From Lachnospiraceae bacterium (GTDB taxonomy: Bacteria > Bacillota > Clostridia > Lachnospirales > Lachnospiraceae), in the NCBI GenBank assembly GCA_022799755.1, contig JAAWOU010000012.1:1-54329 (forward strand): a stretch of 54,329 nucleotides of DNA, in the 5' to 3' direction. The notes under the pieces were generated by a model. The model did not search any database. It was not told the DNA's origin and was given only the letters and a program-made list of their open reading frames with translations. Of this stretch, positions 8,401-14,997 are shown piece after piece. The stretch's first letter is position 1, and each line of letters opens with the position of its first letter. The translations under genes were made by a program, and so were the position numbers.

Positions 8401-11207
8401 TTATAGAAATAGACCTCCGACACCGCGATGCGGTTTCCCTGGGCCCCATACCGGGCCAGACCGAACTGAATCTTCTTTATCTCCTTAGGCTCCGGCAGTT
8501 TCATTACATAGTACACTCTGCCCGACTGATCGGACTTGCGGCTGATGGAGACGCTCCGGTTGTCCATCCCCTCTATCAGATTTCCGTCCTCGCCCCAGCA
8601 GCGGACTTTCGCATAGAAATAGCCGGTATCCCGTGATGTATCGTCGTGGAACGCAAAGGTGTCCATCTTATAAGCCTGGTCAAACTCGTAGGTAAGACCA
8701 TGGCTCGCTCCCATATAGTTAAAGCCGCCGTCGTCCCAGGTGCCTTTGTAATAGTAGGAGGACGCGTTATTGTCCACGGTACCCCAGGCCGTACTCTCCT
8801 TGTCCAGAGGGCTCTGTTCCATACTACCGCCGCCTAAGGAAGCGCTGACGATATGGGCGCTGTGTTTTCCCTCCTGATCCAGATTGATCATCCCGTATTT
8901 GGGTATGACCGCAGGGTAGGAGTCGAAAGTGACGGCTCCGGCGGACAGGGACGGACCGCTCTCCCCGTACTCATTGACGCTTGTGACATAAACCGTGTAT
9001 TCTGTGGCATCGGGCAATCCGGTAATGGTATAGCTGTTTGCCGTGATGCCCTCTATCTTCTGATACTCTCCCTCGCTGGTCTTCTTGTAATACAGGTTGT
9101 AGGAGCGGGTATCTTTCATCTTTTTCCAGGATACTTTGATACTCTGATAGTCTCCCGCTGCGGATACATTGTCCGGTTTGTCCGGTTTTCCGCTGGGCTG
9201 AGGCGTGGCGGTAATACTTTCACCGTATCCGCTGCGCCAGGTACCGTTCACGGACTGCACCCTCACCTGATACTCCTGGTAATTCACCAGCTCCTTGCCC
9301 CCAAAGGAGACAATGTCGAGCGCATTCTTCGGAACCATCACGGTCTCAGGCGCCAGCCCGGACTCAGCCTGGCTGATCTCCACCTCATAGCCTGTAATAT
9401 TTTCTTCCGGATCCCAGGAAAGGGATATTCTGGAGCTTCCCACCGTGGCGCTTAAGTTCTCGGGGATATTCATCTCCGGCTCCGGAATCCGGTTCTCCAT
9501 GCCGTTGACAAACTCCACCTTGGAAATCTCGGCCAGATTCACGGAATTACCCGCTCCGTCTTTCACCGCCATAATCGTCAGGATCACCCTTTTAATGGCC
9601 ACCTGTCTGCCCAGGTGTACTTCTATGTTCCCGTTCTTGTCCCGAACCGCCCTTACATTTTCGTCTTCGAGAAGAAAATGGACTCCCTCTTCCACGGGAA
9701 TGTCTCTCGTGTACGATTTTCCGTCCTCGTCCACGTATTCAATCTGAAAAGACGCCGATGTGATATTCGTGTCCTCTCCCGTCTCTATCACAAGGCCGTC
9801 GCTCATCGCGTCTTTGTCTGCGGCTTTCACGTCAAAAGCCAGCTCCACAGGACTGTCCTTGGATATCACGCCCTTTTGATTCTTCAGGGTCAGGGGCATG
9901 TCGTTTTCCAGCAGTTCCTCCGGATTCCCTCTTTCCACCTGGGTGCCGGGCTTCAGGGTCAGTTCCATCGCGGCCGGAGAGACGGTACTTTCTATGTAGG
10001 AGAGGATATCCCTGTCCCCTTTGAACCCTTTGGTCAGATACTCCAGATCCACCAGGTCCACCACGCCGTCTCCGTTTAAGTCCGCCCGGGGATGGGATAC
10101 AATGCCGTCTCCCTCGATGGCCTCCATCAGGACAGCCCTGTCTCCCTCATTGACCAGGCCGTCTCCGTTTACATCACCGATCAGCAGCACGCCGGGATGA
10201 TTGGTCCCTGCCGTATAGCTCATGCCGTCCACGTTCAAAAAGCCCGTCATCAGCTCCACGCGCTCTCTGCCGCTTTCTACGGCAATCTCCTGGGTGTAGG
10301 TGGCAAACCCCTCCGCGCTTACGCTTAAGGTGTACTTGCCCTCCGCGAGGCCTTTGAAGCGCGCCACACCGGTTTCGGGAACATTTCCGTTCTTTCCGGT
10401 GAGATTGATCTCGCAAAAGCCTTCCTTTCCGCAGGGATTGCCCGCCGCGTCTTTCAGGACGGCGCGGAAAGTCACGTTCTTTCCGAGAATCAGCGCGGCC
10501 CCTATGGACACATCCACCTGGCCTGTGGGACCTGTCTGCCTTGCGTCTCCCGGTTCGCTACCCTCGTCCGGGTCCTCCGTCTCCGGCTGCCCTGTCAGGC
10601 TCCCGTTGCCGGAGCCTGTTACGCCGCCCGGCAAAACCGCGTTCCCCGAGCCTGTCACGGCGTCGGACGGATTCGTACCCGGCTGACTCCCGTTCCCGGA
10701 GCCCGTCACGGCGTCGGACGGATTCGTACCCGGCTGACTCCCGTTTCCCGAGCCTGTCACGGCATCGGACGGATTCGTACCAGGCTGACTCCCGTTTCCC
10801 GAGCCTGTCACGGCATCGGACGGATTCGTACCCGGCTGACTCCCGTTTCCCGAGCCCGTCACGGCGTCGGGCGGATTCGTACCAGGCTGACTCCCGTTTC
10901 CCGAGCCTGTGGCTGCGTCAGGATCCGTCACCTGCTGGCTGCCGTTGCCCGAACCAGTGGCGCCCTCCTGCTTGTCCGCACCTGTCTGGCCGGTGTCCGC
11001 GGCAGTTCTGTTCCCTGCTGCGCTTTCCCCGGTATCCGTGCCGGCATTGTCTGTCGTCCCGGCGCTCTCTCCCGGCGCTTCGCTCTCCGCGCTGTCGGCC
11101 GCAGCCTCCTGGCTGTTCTGCAGCCCGTCCGCTTCCGTGGCATAGGAGGAAAATCCCGCCCCAAGAATCAGAACGGCCGCCATCAATAAGGCCACTCTTC
11201 TTTTCAT
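5460..11207 (-). CDS. Secreted M60-family (enhancin-like) peptidase with dockerin, FN3 and F5/8-type domains
   Basis: This is a 1,915-residue secreted protein. I place the start at the ATG of MKRRVALLMAAVLILGAG because it has a signal peptide and a GAAAGGA site; the frame extends 75 bases further up without either. Approximate order: low-complexity 17-residue repeats (85-185), Gly-rich linker, type I dockerin (341-396, two calcium loops DVNGDGLVNEGD and DLNGDGVVDLVD), two fibronectin III domains (576-752), a galactose-binding-like domain (780-935), the M60 region with HEIGH at 1315-1319 and a following Glu in AVAEVTNN, and a second F5/8-type domain (about 1612-1759). M60 enzymes cleave mucin-type glycoproteins, so host mucin is the likely substrate. 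The next gene downstream may encode the cohesin partner. Confidence 0.88.
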   Translation of the reverse strand: MKRRVALLMAAVLILGAGFSSYATEADGLQNSQEAAADSAESEAPGESAGTTDNAGTDTGESAAGNRTAADTGQTGADKQEGATGSGNGSQQVTDPDAATGSGNGSQPGTNPPDAVTGSGNGSQPGTNPSDAVTGSGNGSQPGTNPSDAVTGSGNGSQPGTNPSDAVTGSGNGSQPGTNPSDAVTGSGNAVLPGGVTGSGNGSLTGQPETEDPDEGSEPGDARQTGPTGQVDVSIGAALILGKNVTFRAVLKDAAGNPCGKEGFCEINLTGKNGNVPETGVARFKGLAEGKYTLSVSAEGFATYTQEIAVESGRERVELMTGFLNVDGMSYTAGTNHPGVLLIGDVNGDGLVNEGDRAVLMEAIEGDGIVSHPRADLNGDGVVDLVDLEYLTKGFKGDRDILSYIESTVSPAAMELTLKPGTQVERGNPEELLENDMPLTLKNQKGVISKDSPVELAFDVKAADKDAMSDGLVIETGEDTNITSASFQIEYVDEDGKSYTRDIPVEEGVHFLLEDENVRAVRDKNGNIEVHLGRQVAIKRVILTIMAVKDGAGNSVNLAEISKVEFVNGMENRIPEPEMNIPENLSATVGSSRISLSWDPEENITGYEVEISQAESGLAPETVMVPKNALDIVSFGGKELVNYQEYQVRVQSVNGTWRSGYGESITATPQPSGKPDKPDNVSAAGDYQSIKVSWKKMKDTRSYNLYYKKTSEGEYQKIEGITANSYTITGLPDATEYTVYVTSVNEYGESGPSLSAGAVTFDSYPAVIPKYGMINLDQEGKHSAHIVSASLGGGSMEQSPLDKESTAWGTVDNNASSYYYKGTWDDGGFNYMGASHGLTYEFDQAYKMDTFAFHDDTSRDTGYFYAKVRCWGEDGNLIEGMDNRSVSISRKSDQSGRVYYVMKLPEPKEIKKIQFGLARYGAQGNRIAVSEVYFYKYDTLWADIMGLYEDDLHTVLRSEVTQKDIDDLRTRINTVDPVSGEYHPDQELLELELSTAEAILNDAKLLDSVEVHGGITTKDVNRGFGGLNAWQPLGVTAAAGEEIIVYVGHNSKKTGENAGLQLVATQYHSEAAAVSQVVGALKVGPNKITVPKISSTTGVEAGGALYVQYTGDGGANDRYAVRVSGGVQVPGLDLYRVTDEAERLRRATAYVEALDTFVGQMENKHAEVHQNSGNAHVNYAYAEADCILGASDILLDTMMLSLPAKQLLAGTGTGTAKERAGRLLTSMKSVEDEMYLFYQHKGLNETAPEAKNKIPKGHLNIRYQRMFSGAFMYASGNHIGIEWGSATGLVSSPGLVAGEDGRYVSGYLFGWGIAHEIGHCINQGTYAVAEVTNNYFAVLAQAKDSNDSVRFQYANVYDKVTSGTKGPASNVFTRLGMYWQLHLAYDRGYNYKTYENYEEQLANLFFARVDTYARDTAKAPSPGGVALKLAGDTDQNLMRLSCAAAQKDILEFFERWGMTPNEETRAYAAQFAKETRAIYYVCDDSRVYTLQGGESKLDTSGSVDAVGDAVTAVVNSADANRVDFTLSSKGIPADDVLGYEIVRCFYSGGKVQRETAGFATGQTAAFSDRVYMNNRVVWYEITVIDQYLNRSKVKVLDPVKIEHDGSLDKSFWTVSTNGLTVKDAPVGSGDDNDPCAPGPENVAERVIDGDASTVYTATAGSGAEIILEFNKTLTVAGFKYQTGAGMDGNYKVQVLSDGVWIDAASGSFGGKTGETIHFANPDGKYVSTYAAAAVKLTFSGQSSISVAELDVLGITGDNVDFRRTQDSTAAIGKLAEDYRYGTEAKDVIPAGSIVFTGSYKGNPAYNAVLLFDQEGEIVGGTDADGNLNAQFIILADVPAQGNIQNVSDGTWIYWMEDGGESTLLGISKVRAELYRVNNALTNEGQRLVSDSLFEAVPTYDELPAIRFSGGGIVQE
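10648..10953 (-). repeat. 51-bp in-frame tandem repeat in the peptidase gene
   Basis: About six copies of a 51-bp unit each encode 17 residues close to TGSGNGSQPGTNPSDAV. Copies near the 3' end of the array are almost identical, differing by single bases, while the outermost copies are degenerate. The unit length keeps the frame, so copy number can change without breaking the protein. The encoded region is a flexible Ser/Gly/Asn/Pro spacer near the mature N terminus. Confidence 0.9.
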
Positions 11208-11311
11208 ACCTACATCCTTTCTCCCCTGCCTTGTCCCCCGGCTGTCTCTTGCGCAAGAAGCGCCCCTCGGGGCAATCGGCACAGTGTTCTTTTTCGATAT
11301 CTTCTGGCAAA

Positions 11312-11340
11312 ATTATACAATGAAACATATTTTCGCGCAA
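11312..11340 (-). promoter_or_regulatory. Promoter of the M60 peptidase unit
   Basis: Read on the minus strand, TTGCGC, a 17-base spacer and a perfect TATAAT lie about 105 bases upstream of the ATG at 11207. The leader contains a GCCCCGAGGGGC hairpin. I saw no operator. Confidence 0.7.
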
Positions 11341-11376
11341 GACCGGAATGCGAAAAAGGCCCCGAATAAAAAGGCC

Positions 11377-11423
11377 CAAAAAAGCCATGAACTGTAATGT
11401 TCCGCAATCCATGGCCTTTTCAT
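11377..11423 (-). terminator. Terminator after gpmI
   Basis: On the minus strand AAAAGGCCATG pairs with CATGGCTTTTTT around a loop of about 18 bases, 45-90 bases beyond the gpmI stop. The T-run fits intrinsic termination. Confidence 0.7.
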
Positions 11424-11467
11424 TCATATCCCTGTTATTTCCGCTTTCAGACTGTCATCACACGCTG

Positions 11468-13012
11468 TTACTTCGCTGTCAGCAGCGACTTACCTGTCAT
11501 CTCGGCAGGCTGTTCTTTTCCCATGATCTCGATCAAAGTAGGCACGATATCAGCCAGGCAGCCGTTCTCCCGGAGCGTATAGGCCTGATCATAATTCACC
11601 AGGATAAAGGGCACCTGGTTGGTGGTATGGGCCGTGAAAGGCTCACCCGTCTCATAATCCACCAGCATCTCCGCATTGCCGTGGTCCGCGCAGATGAACA
11701 TGGCGCCGTCCACCTCTTTGATGGCCTCCACGGCTCTGCCCACGCATTCGTCCACTGCCTCCACAGCCTTGATGGCCGCGTCCAGCACGCCGGTATGGCC
11801 CACCATGTCAGGATTGGCAAAATTGATGATGATCACGTCATAATTGCCGCAGCGGATGGCCTCGCAGAGCTTGTCGCACACACCGTAAGCGCTCATCTCC
11901 GGTTTCAGATCATAGGTGGCCACATCTTTCGGGGAATTCACCAGCACTCTGTCCTCGCCCTCGTTGGGCTCCTCCACGCCGCCGTTGAAGAAGAATGTCA
12001 CATGGGCGTACTTCTCTGTCTCCGCAATGCGGGCCTGCTTCATGCCGCCTGCCGCCAGCCACTCTCCAAAGGTATTGTTCACGGACACCTTATGGAACGC
12101 CACCTCCTTGTTGGGGATGGTGGGATCGTAATCGGAAAAGCATACATAGGTGATATTCTTCCTGGGGCCTCTGTCAAATCCCTTAAAGTCATCGTCGCAG
12201 AATGCTCTGGAGATCTCCCTGGCCCTGTCGGGGCGGAAATTGAAGAAGATGACGGAATCGCCGTCCTGCACAAGCGCCACGGGCTTTCCGTCCTCCACAG
12301 CCAGCGTGGGCTTCACGAATTCGTCCGTCTCTCCCCTGTCGTAGGATTCCTGGATGGCACAGACGCCGCAGGCAGCCGTAAGCCCCTCTCCCTTAGTCAT
12401 GGCGTCGTAGGCCAGCTTCACCCGGTCGTAATTATTGTCTCTGTCCATGACGTAATAGCGTCCCATCACAGACGCAATCTTGCCCGTGCCGATCTTCTCC
12501 ATCTCTGCGGTCAGCAGCTCGGCGTACTCTTTGCCGCTGGCGGGAGGCGTGTCACGTCCGTCCAGGAAGCAGTGTACATACACTTTCTCCAGGCCCTTTC
12601 TCTTCGCCAGCTCCAGCAGGCCGTAGAGATGGGTGTTGTGGCTGTGGACGCCGCCATCGGACAAAAGTCCCATCAGGTGGAGGGCGCTGCCTTTCTCTTT
12701 ACAGTTCTCCACCGCCTTTAACAGGGCGGGATTCTCAAAAAAGGTACCGTCCTGAATCTCCTTGGTAATCCTGGTCAGCTCCTGGTACACAATGCGGCCC
12801 GCGCCCATGTTCAGATGGCCCACCTCGGAATTGCCCATCTGACCCTCGGGGAGTCCTACCGCCATGCCGCTGGCATTGCCCCGCACAAAGGGATATTCTC
12901 TCATCAGCCTGTCCATGACAGGTGTCGCTGCCATCGCCACCGCGTTGCCCTCTGTCTTTTCATTCAGTCCGTACCCGTCCAGGATCATCAAAACTACCGG
13001 TTTCTTGCTCAT
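11468..13012 (-). CDS. gpmI: 2,3-bisphosphoglycerate-independent phosphoglycerate mutase
   Basis: This cytoplasmic enzyme interconverts 3- and 2-phosphoglycerate using two manganese ions. The start is set at MSKKPVVLMILDGYGLN (513 residues), 39 bases inside the open frame, because it follows AAGGAG and matches the family N terminus. Alkaline-phosphatase-fold motifs are present: LDGYG, GQMGNSEVGH with the phosphorylated serine, DGRDTPPASG, GRYYVMDRDNNYDR and the metal-binding ADHGNAE. A promoter lies at 13,118-13,146 and a terminator at 11,377-11,423, so it is a single-gene unit, divergent from the cation transporter gene. Clostridia normally use this manganese enzyme rather than the cofactor-dependent one. 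Confidence 0.97.
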   Translation of the reverse strand: MSKKPVVLMILDGYGLNEKTEGNAVAMAATPVMDRLMREYPFVRGNASGMAVGLPEGQMGNSEVGHLNMGAGRIVYQELTRITKEIQDGTFFENPALLKAVENCKEKGSALHLMGLLSDGGVHSHNTHLYGLLELAKRKGLEKVYVHCFLDGRDTPPASGKEYAELLTAEMEKIGTGKIASVMGRYYVMDRDNNYDRVKLAYDAMTKGEGLTAACGVCAIQESYDRGETDEFVKPTLAVEDGKPVALVQDGDSVIFFNFRPDRAREISRAFCDDDFKGFDRGPRKNITYVCFSDYDPTIPNKEVAFHKVSVNNTFGEWLAAGGMKQARIAETEKYAHVTFFFNGGVEEPNEGEDRVLVNSPKDVATYDLKPEMSAYGVCDKLCEAIRCGNYDVIIINFANPDMVGHTGVLDAAIKAVEAVDECVGRAVEAIKEVDGAMFICADHGNAEMLVDYETGEPFTAHTTNQVPFILVNYDQAYTLRENGCLADIVPTLIEIMGKEQPAEMTGKSLLTAK

Positions 13013-13117
13013 ATCCACTCTCCTTACCGTCTCATTCCCTGTCCGCGCCATGCGGGTCGGGAATATTCTCGTCTTACAATTCTATGGAAAGACATGCTTT
13101 CCACTCTCCATTTCCAG

Positions 13118-13146
13118 ATTATACACTGAAAATCATTCCTGTGCAA
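13118..13146 (-). promoter_or_regulatory. Promoter of gpmI
   Basis: On the minus strand TTGCAC, a 17-base spacer and TATAAT precede a leader of about 100 bases to the ATG at 13012. Confidence 0.7.
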
Positions 13147-13217
13147 TACTTTCCCTCATCGGATTTCCATGATTTTGTTACTGTTCACTCCAATTTTGCA
13201 ACCGTTTCGAACTCTGC

Positions 13218-13246
13218 TTGCAATCTTACCACAGTCTTGGTATACT
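13218..13246 (+). promoter_or_regulatory. Promoter of the cation diffusion facilitator gene
   Basis: TTGCAA, a 17-base spacer and TATACT lie 41 bases upstream of the ATG at 13288. The promoter is divergent from that of gpmI. Confidence 0.7.
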
Positions 13247-13287
13247 GGAAAGAATATCAATTCCCTGAAGATAGGAGAGAAAGAACA

Positions 13288-14454
13288 ATGGTCTCACTGT
13301 TAGCCAGATTTTTTATCAAGAACCAAAACGACGCGAAAGATCCCGCCGCCCGGCAGGCCTACGGCATTCTCTGCGGAGCCGTGGGAATTTTCCTGAATCT
13401 CTGTCTCTTCGCCGGGAAATTCCTGGCGGGGACGCTCAGCAACTCCATCGCTGTCACCGCAGACGCGTTCAACAACCTGTCGGACGCAGGCTCCTCTATC
13501 ATAACGCTGATCGGCTTCAAGATGGCGGGGCAGAAGCCGGACCCCAGCCACCCTTTCGGCCACGGCCGCATCGAATATATATCCGGGCTGCTGGTGTCCG
13601 TCATCATTCTGCTCATGGGCGCGGAGCTTCTCAAGTCCTCGGTGTCCAAAATTCTCCACCCGGAGGAAATGATTTTCTCTCCTGTGGTGCTGGGGATATT
13701 GCTCTGTTCCATCCTGGTAAAATGCTATATGTTCCTGTACAACAGGAAGCTGGGCAAGCGGCTGGATTCCGCCGCCATGCTGGCCACTGCCACGGACTCT
13801 CTAAGCGACATGCTGGCCACCTCCGTGGTGCTGGCCGCCACCCTCATCGGCCATTTCACGAATCTGACCATAGACGGCTGGTGCGGCGTTTTGGTAGGGC
13901 TGTTCATCTGCTACGCGGGCTTTGGCGCCGCAAAGGACACCATCAGCCCTCTGCTGGGGCAGGCACCCGACAAGGAATTCGTCCGCCAGATCAACGACAT
14001 TGTCATGTCCTACAGTGATGTTCTGGGCATCCATGACCTGATCGTACATAATTACGGCCCAGGCCGAGTCCTGATATCCCTCCATGCGGAGGTGCCGGCG
14101 AACGGAGAGCTGTTGGCCCTCCACGATACCATAGATACCATTGAGCACGAGCTGCGCAATACCCTGCACTGTCATGCGGTGATCCACATGGATCCCATCT
14201 GTGCCGGGGACGAACAGACCATGCAGCTGAAATCTCTGGTGGCAGGCTACCTGAAAGAGATCAGCGACTCGGTCTCCATGCACGATTTCCGCATTGTCGC
14301 AGGCCCTACCCACACCAACCTGATCTTCGACGTGGCCGTGCCCTATGACTTCCCGCTCCCGGACAACGAACTGTCAGAGAAAATCAAGGCCCGAATTCAG
14401 CAGGACAATCCCAGCTACTTCGCCGTGATCGATATCGACAAGCAGATGGTTTAG
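13288..14454 (+). CDS. Cation diffusion facilitator (CDF) metal efflux transporter
   Basis: This is an inner-membrane metal/proton antiporter, probably exporting zinc, iron or manganese. The frame is open further upstream, but MVSLLARFFIKN at 13288 has the AGGAGAG site and lies just after a promoter, giving 388 residues. About six membrane helices occupy the first 215 residues. The metal-site signature ADAFNNLSDAGSS lies in helix 2, and HPFGHGRIEY in the loop before helix 3. The C-terminal cytoplasmic domain carries His/Asp residues and is longer than the minimal domain, with an extra segment after about residue 300. The metal cannot be chosen from sequence. A YgjP-like protease gene follows 45 bases later. 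Confidence 0.93.
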   Translation: MVSLLARFFIKNQNDAKDPAARQAYGILCGAVGIFLNLCLFAGKFLAGTLSNSIAVTADAFNNLSDAGSSIITLIGFKMAGQKPDPSHPFGHGRIEYISGLLVSVIILLMGAELLKSSVSKILHPEEMIFSPVVLGILLCSILVKCYMFLYNRKLGKRLDSAAMLATATDSLSDMLATSVVLAATLIGHFTNLTIDGWCGVLVGLFICYAGFGAAKDTISPLLGQAPDKEFVRQINDIVMSYSDVLGIHDLIVHNYGPGRVLISLHAEVPANGELLALHDTIDTIEHELRNTLHCHAVIHMDPICAGDEQTMQLKSLVAGYLKEISDSVSMHDFRIVAGPTHTNLIFDVAVPYDFPLPDNELSEKIKARIQQDNPSYFAVIDIDKQMV

Positions 14455-14499
14455 ATATTGTAGTCAAGAATCATAAGACAAAGGAGTCGTATTGCCCAC

Positions 14500-14928
14500 A
14501 TGACAGCTCATAGAGAGAATATGGTCCAGGCCCAGCGAAAGCGGCTGGAGATCCTGGAAAAACGATACAAAAACGCCGCCCGGGCGCAGTTCGAGATGCG
14601 GGCCGCCCATTACCGTCAGCTCACCGGAGGACATTATACCTCCATCACCGTCCGGGACCAAAAGACACGCTGGGGCAGCTGCTCTTCCCGGGGCACCCTG
14701 TCCTTTAATTACCGCCTGATATTCGCCCCGCCGGTGATACTGGATTATGTGGTGGTCCACGAGCTCTGCCATCTGACCCATATGAACCACTCCAAAGATT
14801 TCTGGGACATGGTGGCGGGCATTATGCCGGAGCACAAAACCTACCGCAGATGGCTGCGGGACCATGGACATGAGCTTACCCTGACAGCCTATCTGGAGAA
14901 AACGGGGATTCCTGTCACTCTGGACTGA
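14500..14928 (+). CDS. YgjP-like (SprT-type) zinc metallopeptidase domain protein
   Basis: The 142-residue cytoplasmic protein has the zinc motif VVHELCHLTHMNHSKDFW, that is HExxH followed by further histidines, and the upstream TRWGSCSSRGTLSFNYRL segment typical of the YgjP/DUF45 family. Family members are often about 230 residues; this one has lost most of the N-terminal part or belongs to the short subgroup. A stop at 14461 limits the frame, so the ATG at 14500 is the only normal start; AAGGAG sits 13 bases upstream, a little far. It follows the CDF gene closely and is probably cotranscribed. The substrate is unknown. Confidence 0.85.
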   Translation: MTAHRENMVQAQRKRLEILEKRYKNAARAQFEMRAAHYRQLTGGHYTSITVRDQKTRWGSCSSRGTLSFNYRLIFAPPVILDYVVVHELCHLTHMNHSKDFWDMVAGIMPEHKTYRRWLRDHGHELTLTAYLEKTGIPVTLD

Positions 14929-14957
14929 TCCCCGGGAGAAAAATTCTCTTATTGAAA

Positions 14958-14986
14958 GAGGGACTGCCCTTTTGGGGCAGTCCCTC
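14958..14986. terminator. Strong hairpin between convergent genes
   Basis: Twelve-base arms GAGGGACTGCCC and GGGCAGTCCCTC enclose a 5-base loop. It lies between the YgjP-like gene (plus) and the second solute-binding protein (minus), 11 bases beyond the latter's stop codon, and probably ends both units. T-runs are weak. Confidence 0.7.
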
Positions 14987-14997
14987 CGCTTTGTCCG

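Noticed and set aside
10340-10975. Repeat block as a CRISPR array
   Set aside because: Units are contiguous 51-bp coding repeats without unique spacers, and no cas genes are nearby.
10541-11323. A Ser/Arg/Pro-rich plus-strand frame with clear periodicity
   Set aside because: Its periodicity is the 51-bp repeat of the peptidase gene read on the other strand; the peptidase frame has a signal peptide, promoter and ribosome site.
11348-12721. A 457-codon open frame on the plus strand opposite gpmI
   Set aside because: It is antisense to a well-conserved enzyme, its residues are His/Leu-rich without motifs, and it is explained by GC-rich third positions of gpmI.
14281-14340. Possible second metal-binding domain repeat in the CDF protein suggesting a gene fusion
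   Set aside because: The C-terminal part is longer than the minimum, but I see no clear repeat or new motif; long CDF tails are known.
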